In this document: positions 31,713 to 40,881 of the stretch, piece after piece
Layout: each line of letters starts with the position of its first letter
Numbering within the stretch: the stretch's first letter is position 1
Origin: CBDIHH01 sp965279095
Lineage (GTDB): Bacteria; Pseudomonadota; Alphaproteobacteria; Caulobacterales; Caulobacteraceae
DNA length: 64,000 nt
Direction: 5' to 3'
Assembly (NCBI GenBank): GCA_965279095.1
Contig: CBDIHH010000001.1
Location: 1-64,000 of the forward strand
The notes under the pieces: model-generated
What the model saw: the letters and a program-made list of their open reading frames with translations, nothing else
The model's database searches: none
What the model was told of the DNA's origin: nothing
Translations under genes and position numbers: made by a program

Positions 31713-32885
31713 ATGCGGCGACTTTCCCTGGCGCCGCGGGCCGACTGGCAGGCCAAGGCCGACCAGGTCGGCTTCGCCTGGCACAGCACGGATGCGACCT
31801 ATTGGGACGAGTCCGCCGCCTATGCCTTCACCCTCGAGGAAATCGAGGCGGATCTGGAGCCGGCCGCCGCGACGCTCCACGCCCTGTGCCTCGACCTGGT
31901 GCAGGACGCGGTCGCCGACGAGGCCCTGCTGACCCGTCTGGCCATTCCCGAGGCGCATTGGGACTTTGTCGCCGCCTCCTGGCGGGCGCGCGAGCCGTCC
32001 CTCTACGGGCGGTTCGACTTCGCCTATGATGGCGCGGGCCCGCCGCGCCTGTATGAATACAACGCCGACACCCCCACCAGCGCCTTCGAGGCTGCCACCT
32101 TCCAATGGCTGTGGCTGGAGGACATGCTGGCGTCCGGGGCCCTGCCGGCGGGGACGGACCAGTTCAACACCCTGTTCGACGACCTCAAGGGCCGGTTCGC
32201 GGCGATCTTCCCCGACGGCGGCTTCGTGCATTTCGCCAGCGACGACCAGGCGGTCGAGGATCGCCAGACCGTGCGCTTCTTCGAGGACCTGGCCACCCAG
32301 GCCGGCCTGCAGACCGCCTTCGTGGCTATGGGCGACATCGGCCTGGACGCGGACGGGCGGTTCGTGGACCGCGAGGGGCTGATCCTCAACGCGGCGTTCA
32401 AGCTCTATCCGTGGGAGATGATGCTGCGCGAGCCCTATGCGCCGCACCTGGCCAAGGCGCGGACGCGGTGGCTGGAGCCCCCGTGGAAGGCGATCCTGTC
32501 GAACAAGGGCATCCTGCCCCTGCTGTGGGCCCGGCACCCGGGGCATCCGAACCTGCTGGAAGCCTATTTCGACGACGATCCCGCCGCGGCGGCCCTGGGG
32601 GCCCGCTTTGTCCGCAAGCCCCTGTTCTCGCGCGAGGGCGCCAATGTCGAGCTCCACGGCGCGGACGAGGCGGGCACGATGATCAACGAGGGCTATGGGG
32701 CCGAGGGCTGGGTGCGCCAGGCCTATGCCCCGCCGCCGACCTTCGACGACCGCCGGCCGGTGATCGGCGCCTGGATCGTCGGTGACGCCCCCGCCGGCAT
32801 CGGCGTGCGCGAGGACGACGGCCCGGTCACCCGCAACACCGCGCGCTTCGTGCCGCACATCATCGAGGCCGACGGCCAAGCCTAG
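31713..32885 (+). CDS. yjfC: Glutathionylspermidine-synthase-like ATP-grasp protein (YjfC-like)
   Basis: 390 aa, normal for the family. YWDESAAYAFTLEEIEADLE, RFDFAYDGAGPPRLYEYNAD TPTS, FEDLATQAGLQTAFVAMGDI, NAAFKLYPWEMMLREPYAP and RFVRKPLFSREGANVEL are the conserved ATP-grasp segments of the glutathionylspermidine synthase C-terminal domain. There is no amidase domain, so this is the YjfC/YgiC type, which may ligate a peptide or amine to an unknown acceptor (inference). It starts immediately after the PspA-like stop. Its stop overlaps the convergent transporter stop by 4 bases. Confidence 0.9.
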   Translation: MRRLSLAPRADWQAKADQVGFAWHSTDATYWDESAAYAFTLEEIEADLEPAAATLHALCLDLVQDAVADEALLTRLAIPEAHWDFVAASWRAREPSLYGRFDFAYDGAGPPRLYEYNADTPTSAFEAATFQWLWLEDMLASGALPAGTDQFNTLFDDLKGRFAAIFPDGGFVHFASDDQAVEDRQTVRFFEDLATQAGLQTAFVAMGDIGLDADGRFVDREGLILNAAFKLYPWEMMLREPYAPHLAKARTRWLEPPWKAILSNKGILPLLWARHPGHPNLLEAYFDDDPAAAALGARFVRKPLFSREGANVELHGADEAGTMINEGYGAEGWVRQAYAPPPTFDDRRPVIGAWIVGDAPAGIGVREDDGPVTRNTARFVPHIIEADGQA

Positions 32886-34324
32886 GCCGGCGCCTGTCGC
32901 GCCCCGGCCTTCGTCTTCCCCCCGACGAGCGCCAGGGCGCACAGGCCCGCCGCCGCCGCCGCCACGGCGCCCGCCGCCAGGGCGAGGCGGAACGGGCCCA
33001 TCAGCGCCTCGCCGCTGGCCGCCAGCACCGCCCCCAGCAGGGCGGTGGCCACGAGGCCGCCGGTGCGGGCGACGGCGCTGTTGAACCCCGAGGCGGCGCC
33101 CACGTGGTCCGCGTCCACCGAGGACAGCACCGCCGTGGTCAGGGGCGAGACGGCGCCGGCCATGCCGATGGCGATCACCAGGATGGCCGGCAGGACGGCG
33201 GTCCAATAGGCGGCCTGCGGGCCGATGCGCATCGCCAGCAGGAAGCCGGCGGCCACCACCAGGGGGCCGACGGTCAGGGGAAGGCGGGGGCCGATGCGGC
33301 CGGCCAGGGCGCCCATGGCCGGCGACGCCACGGCGAGCACCAGGGGAAAGGGCAGCAAAGCGGCCCCGGCGGCGGTGGCCGAATAGCCCCCGGCCTCGAT
33401 CAGCACATAGGGGATCAGGACCAGCAGGGCGCCCAGGGCGCCGTAGAGCAGGAAGGTCAGCAGGGACAGGCCGATGAAGCTGGCCGAGCCGAACAGGGCC
33501 AGGGGCATCATCGCCCGCTCGCCGCCGCGTTTCTGGACGGCCACGAAGGCCAGCAGCAGGGCGCCGCCGCCGGCCGCCGCGCCGAGGGCCCCCGCGGTCC
33601 AGCCCCCCGGCCCCGCGCCCAGGGTCAGGCCCCAGGTGACGGCGGCCAGGCCGGTGGTGGCCAGCGCCGCCCCGGTCCAGTCCAGGGGCGCCCGCTCGTC
33701 GCCGGGCGGCGGATCGTCGATGAAGCGCCAGGCCATGACGATGGCGGCGGCGCCGATGGGCAGGTTGATCAGGAAGATCGCGCGCCAGCCGACGGTGTCG
33801 ATGAGCCAGCCGCCGAGCACCGGGCCGATCGCCCCGGCCATGGCCCCCACCGCCGCCCAGGTTCCGATGGCGCGGCCGCGGGCCTCGCCGGCGAAGGCGG
33901 CGCCGAGGATGGCCAGGCTCGAGGGCATCAGCATCGCCGCGCCCACCCCTTGTGCGACCCGGCCGGCGATCAGCCAGGCCAGGGTGGGGGCGAGGGCGCA
34001 GGCGGCCGAGGCGGCGACGAACAGGGCGACCCCCGCGATCAGCAACCGGCGGCGGCCGAAGCGGTCCCCCGCCGCCCCGCCGAGCAGCAGCAGAGCGCTG
34101 AGCGGCAGCAGGTAGGCGTTGACCACCCACTGCAGGTCGGCCGCGCCGCCGTTCAGGCTGGCGCCGATGGCCGGCAGGCCGACATTGACCACCGAGCCGT
34201 CGATGAAGGCCAGGCTTGAGGCGAGAATGGTGGTGGCCAGCACTAGGCGCGGGCGGGCGGCGGCGCCGGCGTCCGGCGCCGCGCGGGCGACGCCGACGTC
34301 GCAAACGGTGTGCAGGACGGCCAT
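32882..34324 (-). CDS. DHA2-family MFS drug-efflux transporter, 14 TMS
   Basis: 480 aa with about 14 hydrophobic segments. Family motifs: SLAFIDGSVVNVGLPAIG (DHA2 motif in helix 1), LGGAAGDRFGRRRLLIAG (motif A), GRVAQGVGAAMLMPSSLA (motif B) and AVGAMAGAIGPVLGGWL (motif C, typical of exporters). It probably exports drugs or other toxic compounds using the proton gradient; the substrate is unknown. ATG at 34322-34324 has GGAGGAG upstream. A partial, decayed copy of its 3' end lies at 28246-28657. It is divergent from the TonB receptor gene. Confidence 0.9.
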   Translation of the reverse strand: MAVLHTVCDVGVARAAPDAGAAARPRLVLATTILASSLAFIDGSVVNVGLPAIGASLNGGAADLQWVVNAYLLPLSALLLLGGAAGDRFGRRRLLIAGVALFVAASAACALAPTLAWLIAGRVAQGVGAAMLMPSSLAILGAAFAGEARGRAIGTWAAVGAMAGAIGPVLGGWLIDTVGWRAIFLINLPIGAAAIVMAWRFIDDPPPGDERAPLDWTGAALATTGLAAVTWGLTLGAGPGGWTAGALGAAAGGGALLLAFVAVQKRGGERAMMPLALFGSASFIGLSLLTFLLYGALGALLVLIPYVLIEAGGYSATAAGAALLPFPLVLAVASPAMGALAGRIGPRLPLTVGPLVVAAGFLLAMRIGPQAAYWTAVLPAILVIAIGMAGAVSPLTTAVLSSVDADHVGAASGFNSAVARTGGLVATALLGAVLAASGEALMGPFRLALAAGAVAAAAAGLCALALVGGKTKAGARQAPA

Positions 34325-34559
34325 CTGGCAGAACTCCTCCGCCACTGCGGGCGATGCGCGCCATCCCACCAGCGGTCGGCGACACGATAAAGCGTGGCGG
34401 CGACGGAGGGATGCAAAACCGCCCAGGTCTTTAAAACGACGTTCGCTTGGTGAAAGTCGAGGGTGAGACCATTGCGGTGCGCCCCGCCCGGTGCGCCAAT
34501 GCCCATGCGCCGGACTCGCCCGTGAGGCGAGGCCCGGCCTGTTTCGAGGGGGAACATCG

Positions 34560-36893
34560 ATGGGTCGCACGTCTTCCACCGCAAGGGCCATGCTGGCGGC
34601 CTCGGCCAGTTGTCTGATCTGCAGCCTCGCGCCGCACGGGGCCTTGGCCCAGACGGACCGCCCGGCCGCGGCGCCGGGCGCCCTGGAGGAGGTGATCGTC
34701 ACCTCGCGCAAGCGGGCCGAGGCCATCACCGACAACCCCACCTCGGTCACCGCCCTCACCGCCCAGCAGCTCGACGCCCGCGGGGTGACTGGCTACCGCC
34801 AGCTCAACCAGTTCGTGCCCGGCTTCCGCTGGCAGACCCAGAACGGCTCCACCGCCACCCGCATCTTCAACTCCTTCGTCATGCGCGGCATCTCGGGCGA
34901 CACGCCCGACCGCGCCAACGTCTCGATCTTCATCGACGGGGTGCCGGTGGGCGGCGGCGGGTCGATCCCCGGCCTTACCGACGTGACCCAGGTGGAGATC
35001 GTCAAAGGGCCGCAGAGCGCCTACTTCGGCCGCTCGACCTTCGCCGGGGCGGTGTCGTTCACCACCGCGCCCCCGGCCATGGACTTCGGCGCCAAGATCG
35101 ACGTCAGCCTGGGCTCCAAGGGGCAGCAGGAACTGCGCGCCTCCGTCGAGGGGCCGATCATCAAGGACGTGCTGTCGGTGCGCCTGTCGGGCCGCCACAA
35201 CAGCACCGGGGTGTTCGATTCCAACTATGTCTACGGCGGCGACCTGGGCGAGCAGAAGACCGATTCCGTCGCCCTGGCGGTGCTGTTCAAGCCGACGCCC
35301 TGGGCCCGCTTCCGCGGCTACCACACCCAGTGGGAGGACAACGACAAGCCCAACGCCACCGACTGGCGGCTGTCGCCCGACTACAACTGCGCCACCCGCC
35401 CGGGGAACGCCGCCCTGAACTACATCTGCGGCGAGATCAGCAGCCTGCGCGGCGATCGCATCACCCAGAACACCACCGTGCCGCACCGCTACCTCGACCA
35501 GCTGACGGCGCTGAACCGCACCCAGGGGTCGGGCTTCATCACCGACTACGGCCTGCACCGCGAAGCGCGCTTCAGCACCGTCTCGGGGACCATCGACCTG
35601 CCCTACGGCTTCAGCCTCGACGGCAACGCCGGCCTGGTGAAGAACACCTTCGGCCAGATGCAGGACAGCGCCAGCCGGGTGGAGACCATCGCCGGCCGCT
35701 ATGCCGTGAACCTCACCGCCTGGAAAGTGGAGAACAAGCTGGCCGAGGTGCGCCTGTCGTCCAATCCCAGCCGGCGCCTGCGCGGCATGGTGGGGTTGAA
35801 CTACTTCCACCAGGAGGCCGAGGTGTCGGCCTTCACCTACATCATCCTGCCGACCACCCCCAACCCGACCCCGTCGGTGAACCTGTCGCGGGTGACCAAG
35901 ACCAAGAACACCTCGGTGTTCGGCTCGGTCTCCCTCGACATCACCTCAAAGCTGGAGCTCGACCTGGAAGGCCGCTACCAGAAGGAGACCGTGGACGAGC
36001 GCGGGCTGCTGGTGGGCAACATCCAGATCGGCGGCGAGACCACCGCCTTCCTGCCCCGGGCCATCGTCAAATATAAGCTGACCGACGACGTCAACGTCTA
36101 CGGGTCCTATTCCAAGGGCACCCGCGGCGCGGCGCCGAACACCAACTTCTACTCCCTGCCCGCCTCGGCCCAGGCCCAGGTGGTGGCCCAGTCCGGACCC
36201 ATCCCCCGGCTGGTGCCCGAAGAGACCGTGGAGATGTACGAGCTGGGGCTGAAGGGCGAGTTCTTCGACCGCCGGGTGCGCCTGCTGGCCGCCGTCTACC
36301 AGGGCCAATACACCGATCGTCAGATCAACCAGACCTTCTTCTACACCAATGCGGCGGGCAACCCGGCCCAGGCCATCGTGCTGGTCCCCAACGGCGCCAC
36401 CGACCTGAAGGGCTATGAGGTGGACGCCCGCTGGCGGGCGCTGGACTACCTCACCCTGGAAGGCACGCTCGGCTACTCGGGCACCAAGATCAAGTTCACC
36501 AACGACGCGGCGGCCGCGGCCATCCTGCTCAATTCCAATCCCGTCGGGAACCGGATCAACTTCTACCCGGCGACCACGGCCTCGGCCTCGGCCACCTTCG
36601 CCCTGAACGTGTTCAGCCGTCCCGCCACCATCCGCGTGGACTATGTCTATACGGGACGCATCTATGCCGACGTGTCCAACCTGCTGTGGCTGGCGCCGCA
36701 GAACGTGGTCAACGTCAATGCCGGCATGGATTTCGACCGCTACCGGGTGGAGGTGTGGGGCCGCAATGTGCTCAACGACACCGTGCCCACCAGCATCGCG
36801 CGCACCACCGACGTCTATAACGGCTCCAACGCCGTGACCCTGACCCCCCAGGAGCGCCCGTCGGTGGGCGTGCGGGTGTCGGCCGCCTTCTGA
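34560..36893 (+). CDS. TonB-dependent outer-membrane receptor
   Basis: 777 aa. The signal peptide ends ALAQ at about residue 31. The plug domain starts LEEVIVTSRKRAEAITDNPT and holds QLNQFVPGFRW, FNSFVMRGISGDTPDRANVS and TQVEIVKGPQSAYFGRSTFA. The remainder is a 22-strand-type beta-barrel ending in Phe (VRVSAAF). ATG at 34560 with GAGGGGGA upstream is preferred over the longer frame. It probably imports the substrate handled by the downstream deacylase-like enzyme and MFS transporter; the spacing to the next gene is 65 bases. Confidence 0.93.
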   Translation: MGRTSSTARAMLAASASCLICSLAPHGALAQTDRPAAAPGALEEVIVTSRKRAEAITDNPTSVTALTAQQLDARGVTGYRQLNQFVPGFRWQTQNGSTATRIFNSFVMRGISGDTPDRANVSIFIDGVPVGGGGSIPGLTDVTQVEIVKGPQSAYFGRSTFAGAVSFTTAPPAMDFGAKIDVSLGSKGQQELRASVEGPIIKDVLSVRLSGRHNSTGVFDSNYVYGGDLGEQKTDSVALAVLFKPTPWARFRGYHTQWEDNDKPNATDWRLSPDYNCATRPGNAALNYICGEISSLRGDRITQNTTVPHRYLDQLTALNRTQGSGFITDYGLHREARFSTVSGTIDLPYGFSLDGNAGLVKNTFGQMQDSASRVETIAGRYAVNLTAWKVENKLAEVRLSSNPSRRLRGMVGLNYFHQEAEVSAFTYIILPTTPNPTPSVNLSRVTKTKNTSVFGSVSLDITSKLELDLEGRYQKETVDERGLLVGNIQIGGETTAFLPRAIVKYKLTDDVNVYGSYSKGTRGAAPNTNFYSLPASAQAQVVAQSGPIPRLVPEETVEMYELGLKGEFFDRRVRLLAAVYQGQYTDRQINQTFFYTNAAGNPAQAIVLVPNGATDLKGYEVDARWRALDYLTLEGTLGYSGTKIKFTNDAAAAAILLNSNPVGNRINFYPATTASASATFALNVFSRPATIRVDYVYTGRIYADVSNLLWLAPQNVVNVNAGMDFDRYRVEVWGRNVLNDTVPTSIARTTDVYNGSNAVTLTPQERPSVGVRVSAAF

Positions 36894-36958
36894 GGCGCGG
36901 CCGCCGTTTTGGTGTAGGATCGCCGCCGGGATATGTCCGGCGGCGCGGGAGATGAGCG

Positions 36959-38716
36959 ATGGCTGACTTCGACCTGGTGATCCGCGGCGGCCGGGTGGCC
37001 GACGGCACGGGGGCAGACCTGTTCGTGGCGGATGTCGCCGTCTCGGGCGGCAAGATCGTCGCGGTGGGGGCGGTGCCCGGAACCGGCGCCGAGGAGATCG
37101 ACGCGAAGGGGCTGCTGGTGACCCCCGGCTTCGTCGACATCCACACCCATTTCGACGGCCAGGCCACCTGGGACAGCCACTTCGGACCGGCCACCAACCA
37201 CGGCGTCACCACCCTGATCATGGGAAATTGCGGCGTCGGCTTCGCCCCCAGCCGGCCCGAGCAGCGCGACAAGATGATCGAGGTCATGGAGGGGGTCGAG
37301 GACATCCCCGGCATCGTCCTCAACGAGGGCCTGCCCTGGAACTGGGTGACCTTCCCCGACTACCTGGACGCCCTGGAACAGCGCCACATGGACGCGGACT
37401 TCGCCGTGGCCGTGCCGCACATCCCGGTGCGCGTGTGGGTGATGGGCCAGCGGGCGATCGACCGGGAGCCGGCCCGCAGCGAGGACATGCGCGCCATGGC
37501 CGCCCTGGTGAAGGAGGGCATGGAGGCGGGGGCCTTCGGCTTCTCCACCACAAGGGTGATCGGCCACCAGACCAAGAAGGGCGAGCAGCTGCCCAGCACC
37601 ACCGCCGGCGAGGACGAGCTGCTGACCATCGCCATGGCCATGAAGAGCCTGGGCAAGGGGCTGTTCATGTCGGCGTCGGAGTTCGACACCGGCAACGGCT
37701 TCTCCTCGGAGTTCCGCCTGCTGGAGCGGATCGCCCAGTATTCCGGCCAGACCGTCACCTTCCCGCTCCTGCAGTACAACGAGGCGCCGGGTCGCTGGCG
37801 CGAGATCGCCGACGCCTGCGCCGAGGCGCGCGCGCGGGGCGTCGACATCTACGGCCAGGTGGTCGGCCGCCCCGTGGGGGTGCTCTACGGCCTGGAGCTG
37901 ACCCAGCATCCGTTCCAGGACACCCCCAGCTACAAGGCCATCGCCGACCTGCCCCATGCCGAGCGGGTGGCGCGGATGGGTCGGCCGGAGGTGCGCGCGG
38001 CCATCCTGGCGGAGGCCGCCGCCATCGACGCGGTCGCCCGGCCCTTCGTGCGGTCCTTCCACCTGTTCTACGCCATGGGCGAGGATCCCGACTATTCGCC
38101 GGCCGAGGCCGACCGCTTCGACAATGTCGCGCGGCGCAGCGGGGTGTCGGAGGCCGAGGTCGCCTATGACGTCCTGATGGCCCGGGGCGGCCGGGGGATC
38201 ATCTACTTCCCAGCCCGCAACTTCACCGAATACAACCTCGACAACGTGCTGCACATGCTGCGGCGCGAGGACACTGTCCTGGGCCTCGGGGACGGCGGGG
38301 CCCATGTGGGCGGCATCTGCGACGCCTCCATGCAGACCTTCCTGCTCACCTACTGGACCCGCGACCGCAAGGGCGAGCGCCTGACCCTCCCCGAGGCGGT
38401 GCATCTGATGACCGGCCACACCGCCGAGGTCGGCGGCTTCCGCGACCGGGGCGTCATCAAGGTTGGCTACAAGGCGGACCTGAACGTCATCGACTACGAC
38501 CGCCTGCGCCTGCACGCGCCGCACGCGGTGTTCGACCTGCCGGCCGGCGGGCGCCGCCTGTTCCAGGACGCCGACGGCTATGTGGCGACCATTGTCTCGG
38601 GGCGGATCACCCGCCGCGACGGCCAGTTCACCGGCGAGCTGCCGGGCCGGCTGGTGCGCGGCATGCGGCCGGCGCCGGACGCGGTGAGCCTGCCCCACCC
38701 CGTGGCCGCGGAGTAG
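36959..38716 (+). CDS. N-acyl-D-amino-acid deacylase-like amidohydrolase
   Basis: 585 aa, amidohydrolase superfamily (D-aminoacylase branch). DLVIRGGRVADGTGADLFVA, LVTPGFVDIHTHFDGQATWD (metal-binding HxH), TTLIMGNCGVGFAPSRPEQR (Cys ligand region) and LGLGDGGAHVGGICDASM (catalytic Asp region) are the expected landmarks. There is no signal peptide, so it acts in the cytoplasm. Context with a TonB receptor and an MFS permease suggests catabolism of N-acylated amino acids or peptides. The exact substrate is not visible in the sequence. Confidence 0.88.
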   Translation: MADFDLVIRGGRVADGTGADLFVADVAVSGGKIVAVGAVPGTGAEEIDAKGLLVTPGFVDIHTHFDGQATWDSHFGPATNHGVTTLIMGNCGVGFAPSRPEQRDKMIEVMEGVEDIPGIVLNEGLPWNWVTFPDYLDALEQRHMDADFAVAVPHIPVRVWVMGQRAIDREPARSEDMRAMAALVKEGMEAGAFGFSTTRVIGHQTKKGEQLPSTTAGEDELLTIAMAMKSLGKGLFMSASEFDTGNGFSSEFRLLERIAQYSGQTVTFPLLQYNEAPGRWREIADACAEARARGVDIYGQVVGRPVGVLYGLELTQHPFQDTPSYKAIADLPHAERVARMGRPEVRAAILAEAAAIDAVARPFVRSFHLFYAMGEDPDYSPAEADRFDNVARRSGVSEAEVAYDVLMARGGRGIIYFPARNFTEYNLDNVLHMLRREDTVLGLGDGGAHVGGICDASMQTFLLTYWTRDRKGERLTLPEAVHLMTGHTAEVGGFRDRGVIKVGYKADLNVIDYDRLRLHAPHAVFDLPAGGRRLFQDADGYVATIVSGRITRRDGQFTGELPGRLVRGMRPAPDAVSLPHPVAAE

Positions 38717-38722
38717 GGGTGC

Positions 38723-40111
38723 TTGGCGAGCACGCCCGGCGCGACCCCCGTGACTGAGGCGGCGCCGGCCGCCGACGACCGGCAATACCCCTCCGCCCTG
38801 GTGGCCTGGTACGGCATGGCGGTGTTCGTGGTCGCCCAGATCGTCTCGACCATGGACCGGGGCATCATCAGCTTCGTGGTCGAGCCCCTGCGCCGCGACC
38901 TTCACGCCACGGACGTCCAGATCAGCCTGCTGCAGGGCCTGGCCTTCGCCATGTTCTACACCACCGCCGGCCTGGCCCTGGGGATGATGGCCGACGTGGT
39001 CTCGCGGCGGAAGCTGCTGATCGCCGGCATCGTCCTGTGGAGCGGCGCCACCATGGCCAGCGGCTTCGCCGACAGCTTCGCCGCCATGTTCGTCTGCCGC
39101 ATCTTCGTGGGCCTGGGCGAGGCGACCCTGGGCCCCTGCGCCATCTCGATGATCGGCGACCTGTTCCCCAGCGTGAAGCGCGGCCGGCCGATGAGCGTCT
39201 ATGTGCTGGGCGGCGCCCTGTCGGCGGGGCTGTCGATCATGATCACCGGGGCCATCCTCGGCCTGCCGCGGGCGGCCTTCGAGGGCCTGCCGATCCTGCA
39301 GGACATGGCCCAGTGGCGCATCGCCTTCGTGGTCTGCGGGGCGCTGGGCCTGATCAACGCCCTGATGCTGCTGCCCATGCCCGAGGTGCGGCGCCGGGGC
39401 GCGATCCTGGCGGGGCGGACCGGGCTGGGCGTGCGGCCGGTGGCCCGCTACTTCGCCGATCACTGGCCGGTCTTCCTGCCCTACTACCTCGGCTACAGCG
39501 CCTATTCGGCCGGGTCGGGCAGCATGATCGCCTGGTCTGTGCCCTTCCTCACCCGCCATTTCCACCTGGAGCTGCCGGCCATCGGCCAGAGGCTGGGGGC
39601 CCTGAACATGGCCCTGGCCGTGATCGGGTCGCTGATCGCCGGAATGGTCCTGACCGCCGTCATCCGCCGCGGCGGCATCCGGGCCAAGATGGACCTCGCG
39701 CCCCTGCTGCCGCTGCTGGTGCTGCCCTGCGCCCTGCTGGTGTTCGCGCCCAACCCGTGGGTGGCGTTCTTCCTGATCGCCCTGCCGACCCTGGTCATGC
39801 CCCTTTTGGGCGCGACCCTGCTGGGCACCATCTCCGAACTGGTGCCGGCCAATATGCGCGGCATATCGGTGGCCCTCTACGCCTTCTCCGGGACCATGAT
39901 CGGCGGGACCACGGGCCCCCTGCTGGTGGCCCTGGCGACCGAGCACCTGTTCCACGACCCGGCCATGGTCGGCTGGTCCATCCTGATGGTGTCGGCGCCG
40001 GCCCTGATGCTGTCGGGCGCCCTGCTGATGACCAGCCGCCTGGGCCTGAAGCGGATGCAGGGCAGCGGCCGCGAGCTGGAACGGGTGATGGCGGCCAACG
40101 AGGGCCGCTGA
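38723..40111 (+). CDS. MFS transporter (spinster-like), 12 TMS
   Basis: 462 aa. WYGMAVFVVAQIVSTMDRGI, FAMFYTTAGLALGMMADVVS RRKL (motif A), FVGLGEATLGPCAISMIGDL and TISELVPANMRGISVALYAF are typical of spinster-like MFS carriers common in sphingomonads and caulobacters. The start is TTG at 38723, only 6 bases after the deacylase stop, so the genes are co-transcribed. It is a likely inner-membrane step of the uptake route that begins with the TonB receptor. Confidence 0.85.
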   Translation: MASTPGATPVTEAAPAADDRQYPSALVAWYGMAVFVVAQIVSTMDRGIISFVVEPLRRDLHATDVQISLLQGLAFAMFYTTAGLALGMMADVVSRRKLLIAGIVLWSGATMASGFADSFAAMFVCRIFVGLGEATLGPCAISMIGDLFPSVKRGRPMSVYVLGGALSAGLSIMITGAILGLPRAAFEGLPILQDMAQWRIAFVVCGALGLINALMLLPMPEVRRRGAILAGRTGLGVRPVARYFADHWPVFLPYYLGYSAYSAGSGSMIAWSVPFLTRHFHLELPAIGQRLGALNMALAVIGSLIAGMVLTAVIRRGGIRAKMDLAPLLPLLVLPCALLVFAPNPWVAFFLIALPTLVMPLLGATLLGTISELVPANMRGISVALYAFSGTMIGGTTGPLLVALATEHLFHDPAMVGWSILMVSAPALMLSGALLMTSRLGLKRMQGSGRELERVMAANEGR

Positions 40112-40221
40112 CCGCCGCGTCTGGAACTGATCGAGGTCAAAGACGGGCGCCCCCGTAAGGCGCGATGGTCAGGGGCCGGAGGGTTTGCCTCGGCGCCCCC
40201 GAAGGCGGGGCGGGAGGACCG

Positions 40222-40881
40222 ATGCCAGGGCCCGCGATCGAGCTGGAGTTGGCAAGGCTTGCCGACCTTCACCCGACCCAGATCACCGTCGGCTTCCGCG
40301 AGGTCGCGCACAAGCAGCTGCGGCTGCGATCCCAGCGCCGCAAGGCCCTGGCGGAGGGCGCGCCCGGGCTGGTGGCTCCGATCGTTCTGGGTCCCCAAGG
40401 CCGGCCCTATCTGGTCGACCGGCATCATCTGGCCTGCGCCATGATCAAGGAAGGCCTCCGCGACGTCCATGTCGTGCGGATCGCCGATCTCAGCGCCCTT
40501 GGCCTGGACGATTTCTGGGCGGCCCTCGAGGCCCGGGGATGGTGCCGCCCCTATGATGCGGACGGCCGGCGGCGCCCGTTCAGCGCGATCCCGTCCTCCC
40601 TCGAGGACCTGGCGGAGGATCCCCTCCGCAGCCTCGCCGGCGCCTTGCGCAGGGCCGGCGGATTCAGAAAGACCCAGGCGCCCTTCAGCGAATTCGCCTG
40701 GGCGGACTTCCTGCGCGAGCGCCTGTCCATCGAGGCGGTGAGAGACGATTTCGGCGGCTGCCTGGATCGCGCCCTGGCGCTGGCGCGGACGACCGAAGCG
40801 TCGCACCTGCCGGGCTGGCGGGCGCGACGGGCCCCGGGCGGTCGCGTCGGGGCGGTCGCGGCCTCCCATGCCTGCGTCTGA
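40222..40881 (+). CDS. ParB-like nuclease-domain protein (ParBc_2 type)
   Basis: 219 aa. LADLHPTQITVGFREVAHKQ, GLVAPIVLGPQGRPYLVDRH HLACAM and LRDVHVVRIADLSALGLDD match the stand-alone ParB/sulfiredoxin-like N-terminal domain, with the D-R-H-H motif that in ParBc_2 proteins replaces GERR. It is not the chromosomal ParB, since there is no helix-turn-helix region. ATG at 40222 has GGGAGG upstream. It overlaps the MgtC/DUF4010 gene by 14 bases, a coupling that suggests a shared job, but none is known. Confidence 0.8.
   Translation: MPGPAIELELARLADLHPTQITVGFREVAHKQLRLRSQRRKALAEGAPGLVAPIVLGPQGRPYLVDRHHLACAMIKEGLRDVHVVRIADLSALGLDDFWAALEARGWCRPYDADGRRRPFSAIPSSLEDLAEDPLRSLAGALRRAGGFRKTQAPFSEFAWADFLRERLSIEAVRDDFGGCLDRALALARTTEASHLPGWRARRAPGGRVGAVAASHACV

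Noticed and set aside
30792..34385. Minus-strand open frame of about 1,197 codons spanning several genes
   Set aside because: It runs antisense to yjfJ and yjfC and out of frame through the transporter gene, with no recognisable domain.
36815..39955. Minus-strand open frame of about 1,046 codons
   Set aside because: Shadow of the amidohydrolase and MFS genes on the plus strand; its His/Gln/Gly-rich sequence is typical of antisense reading.
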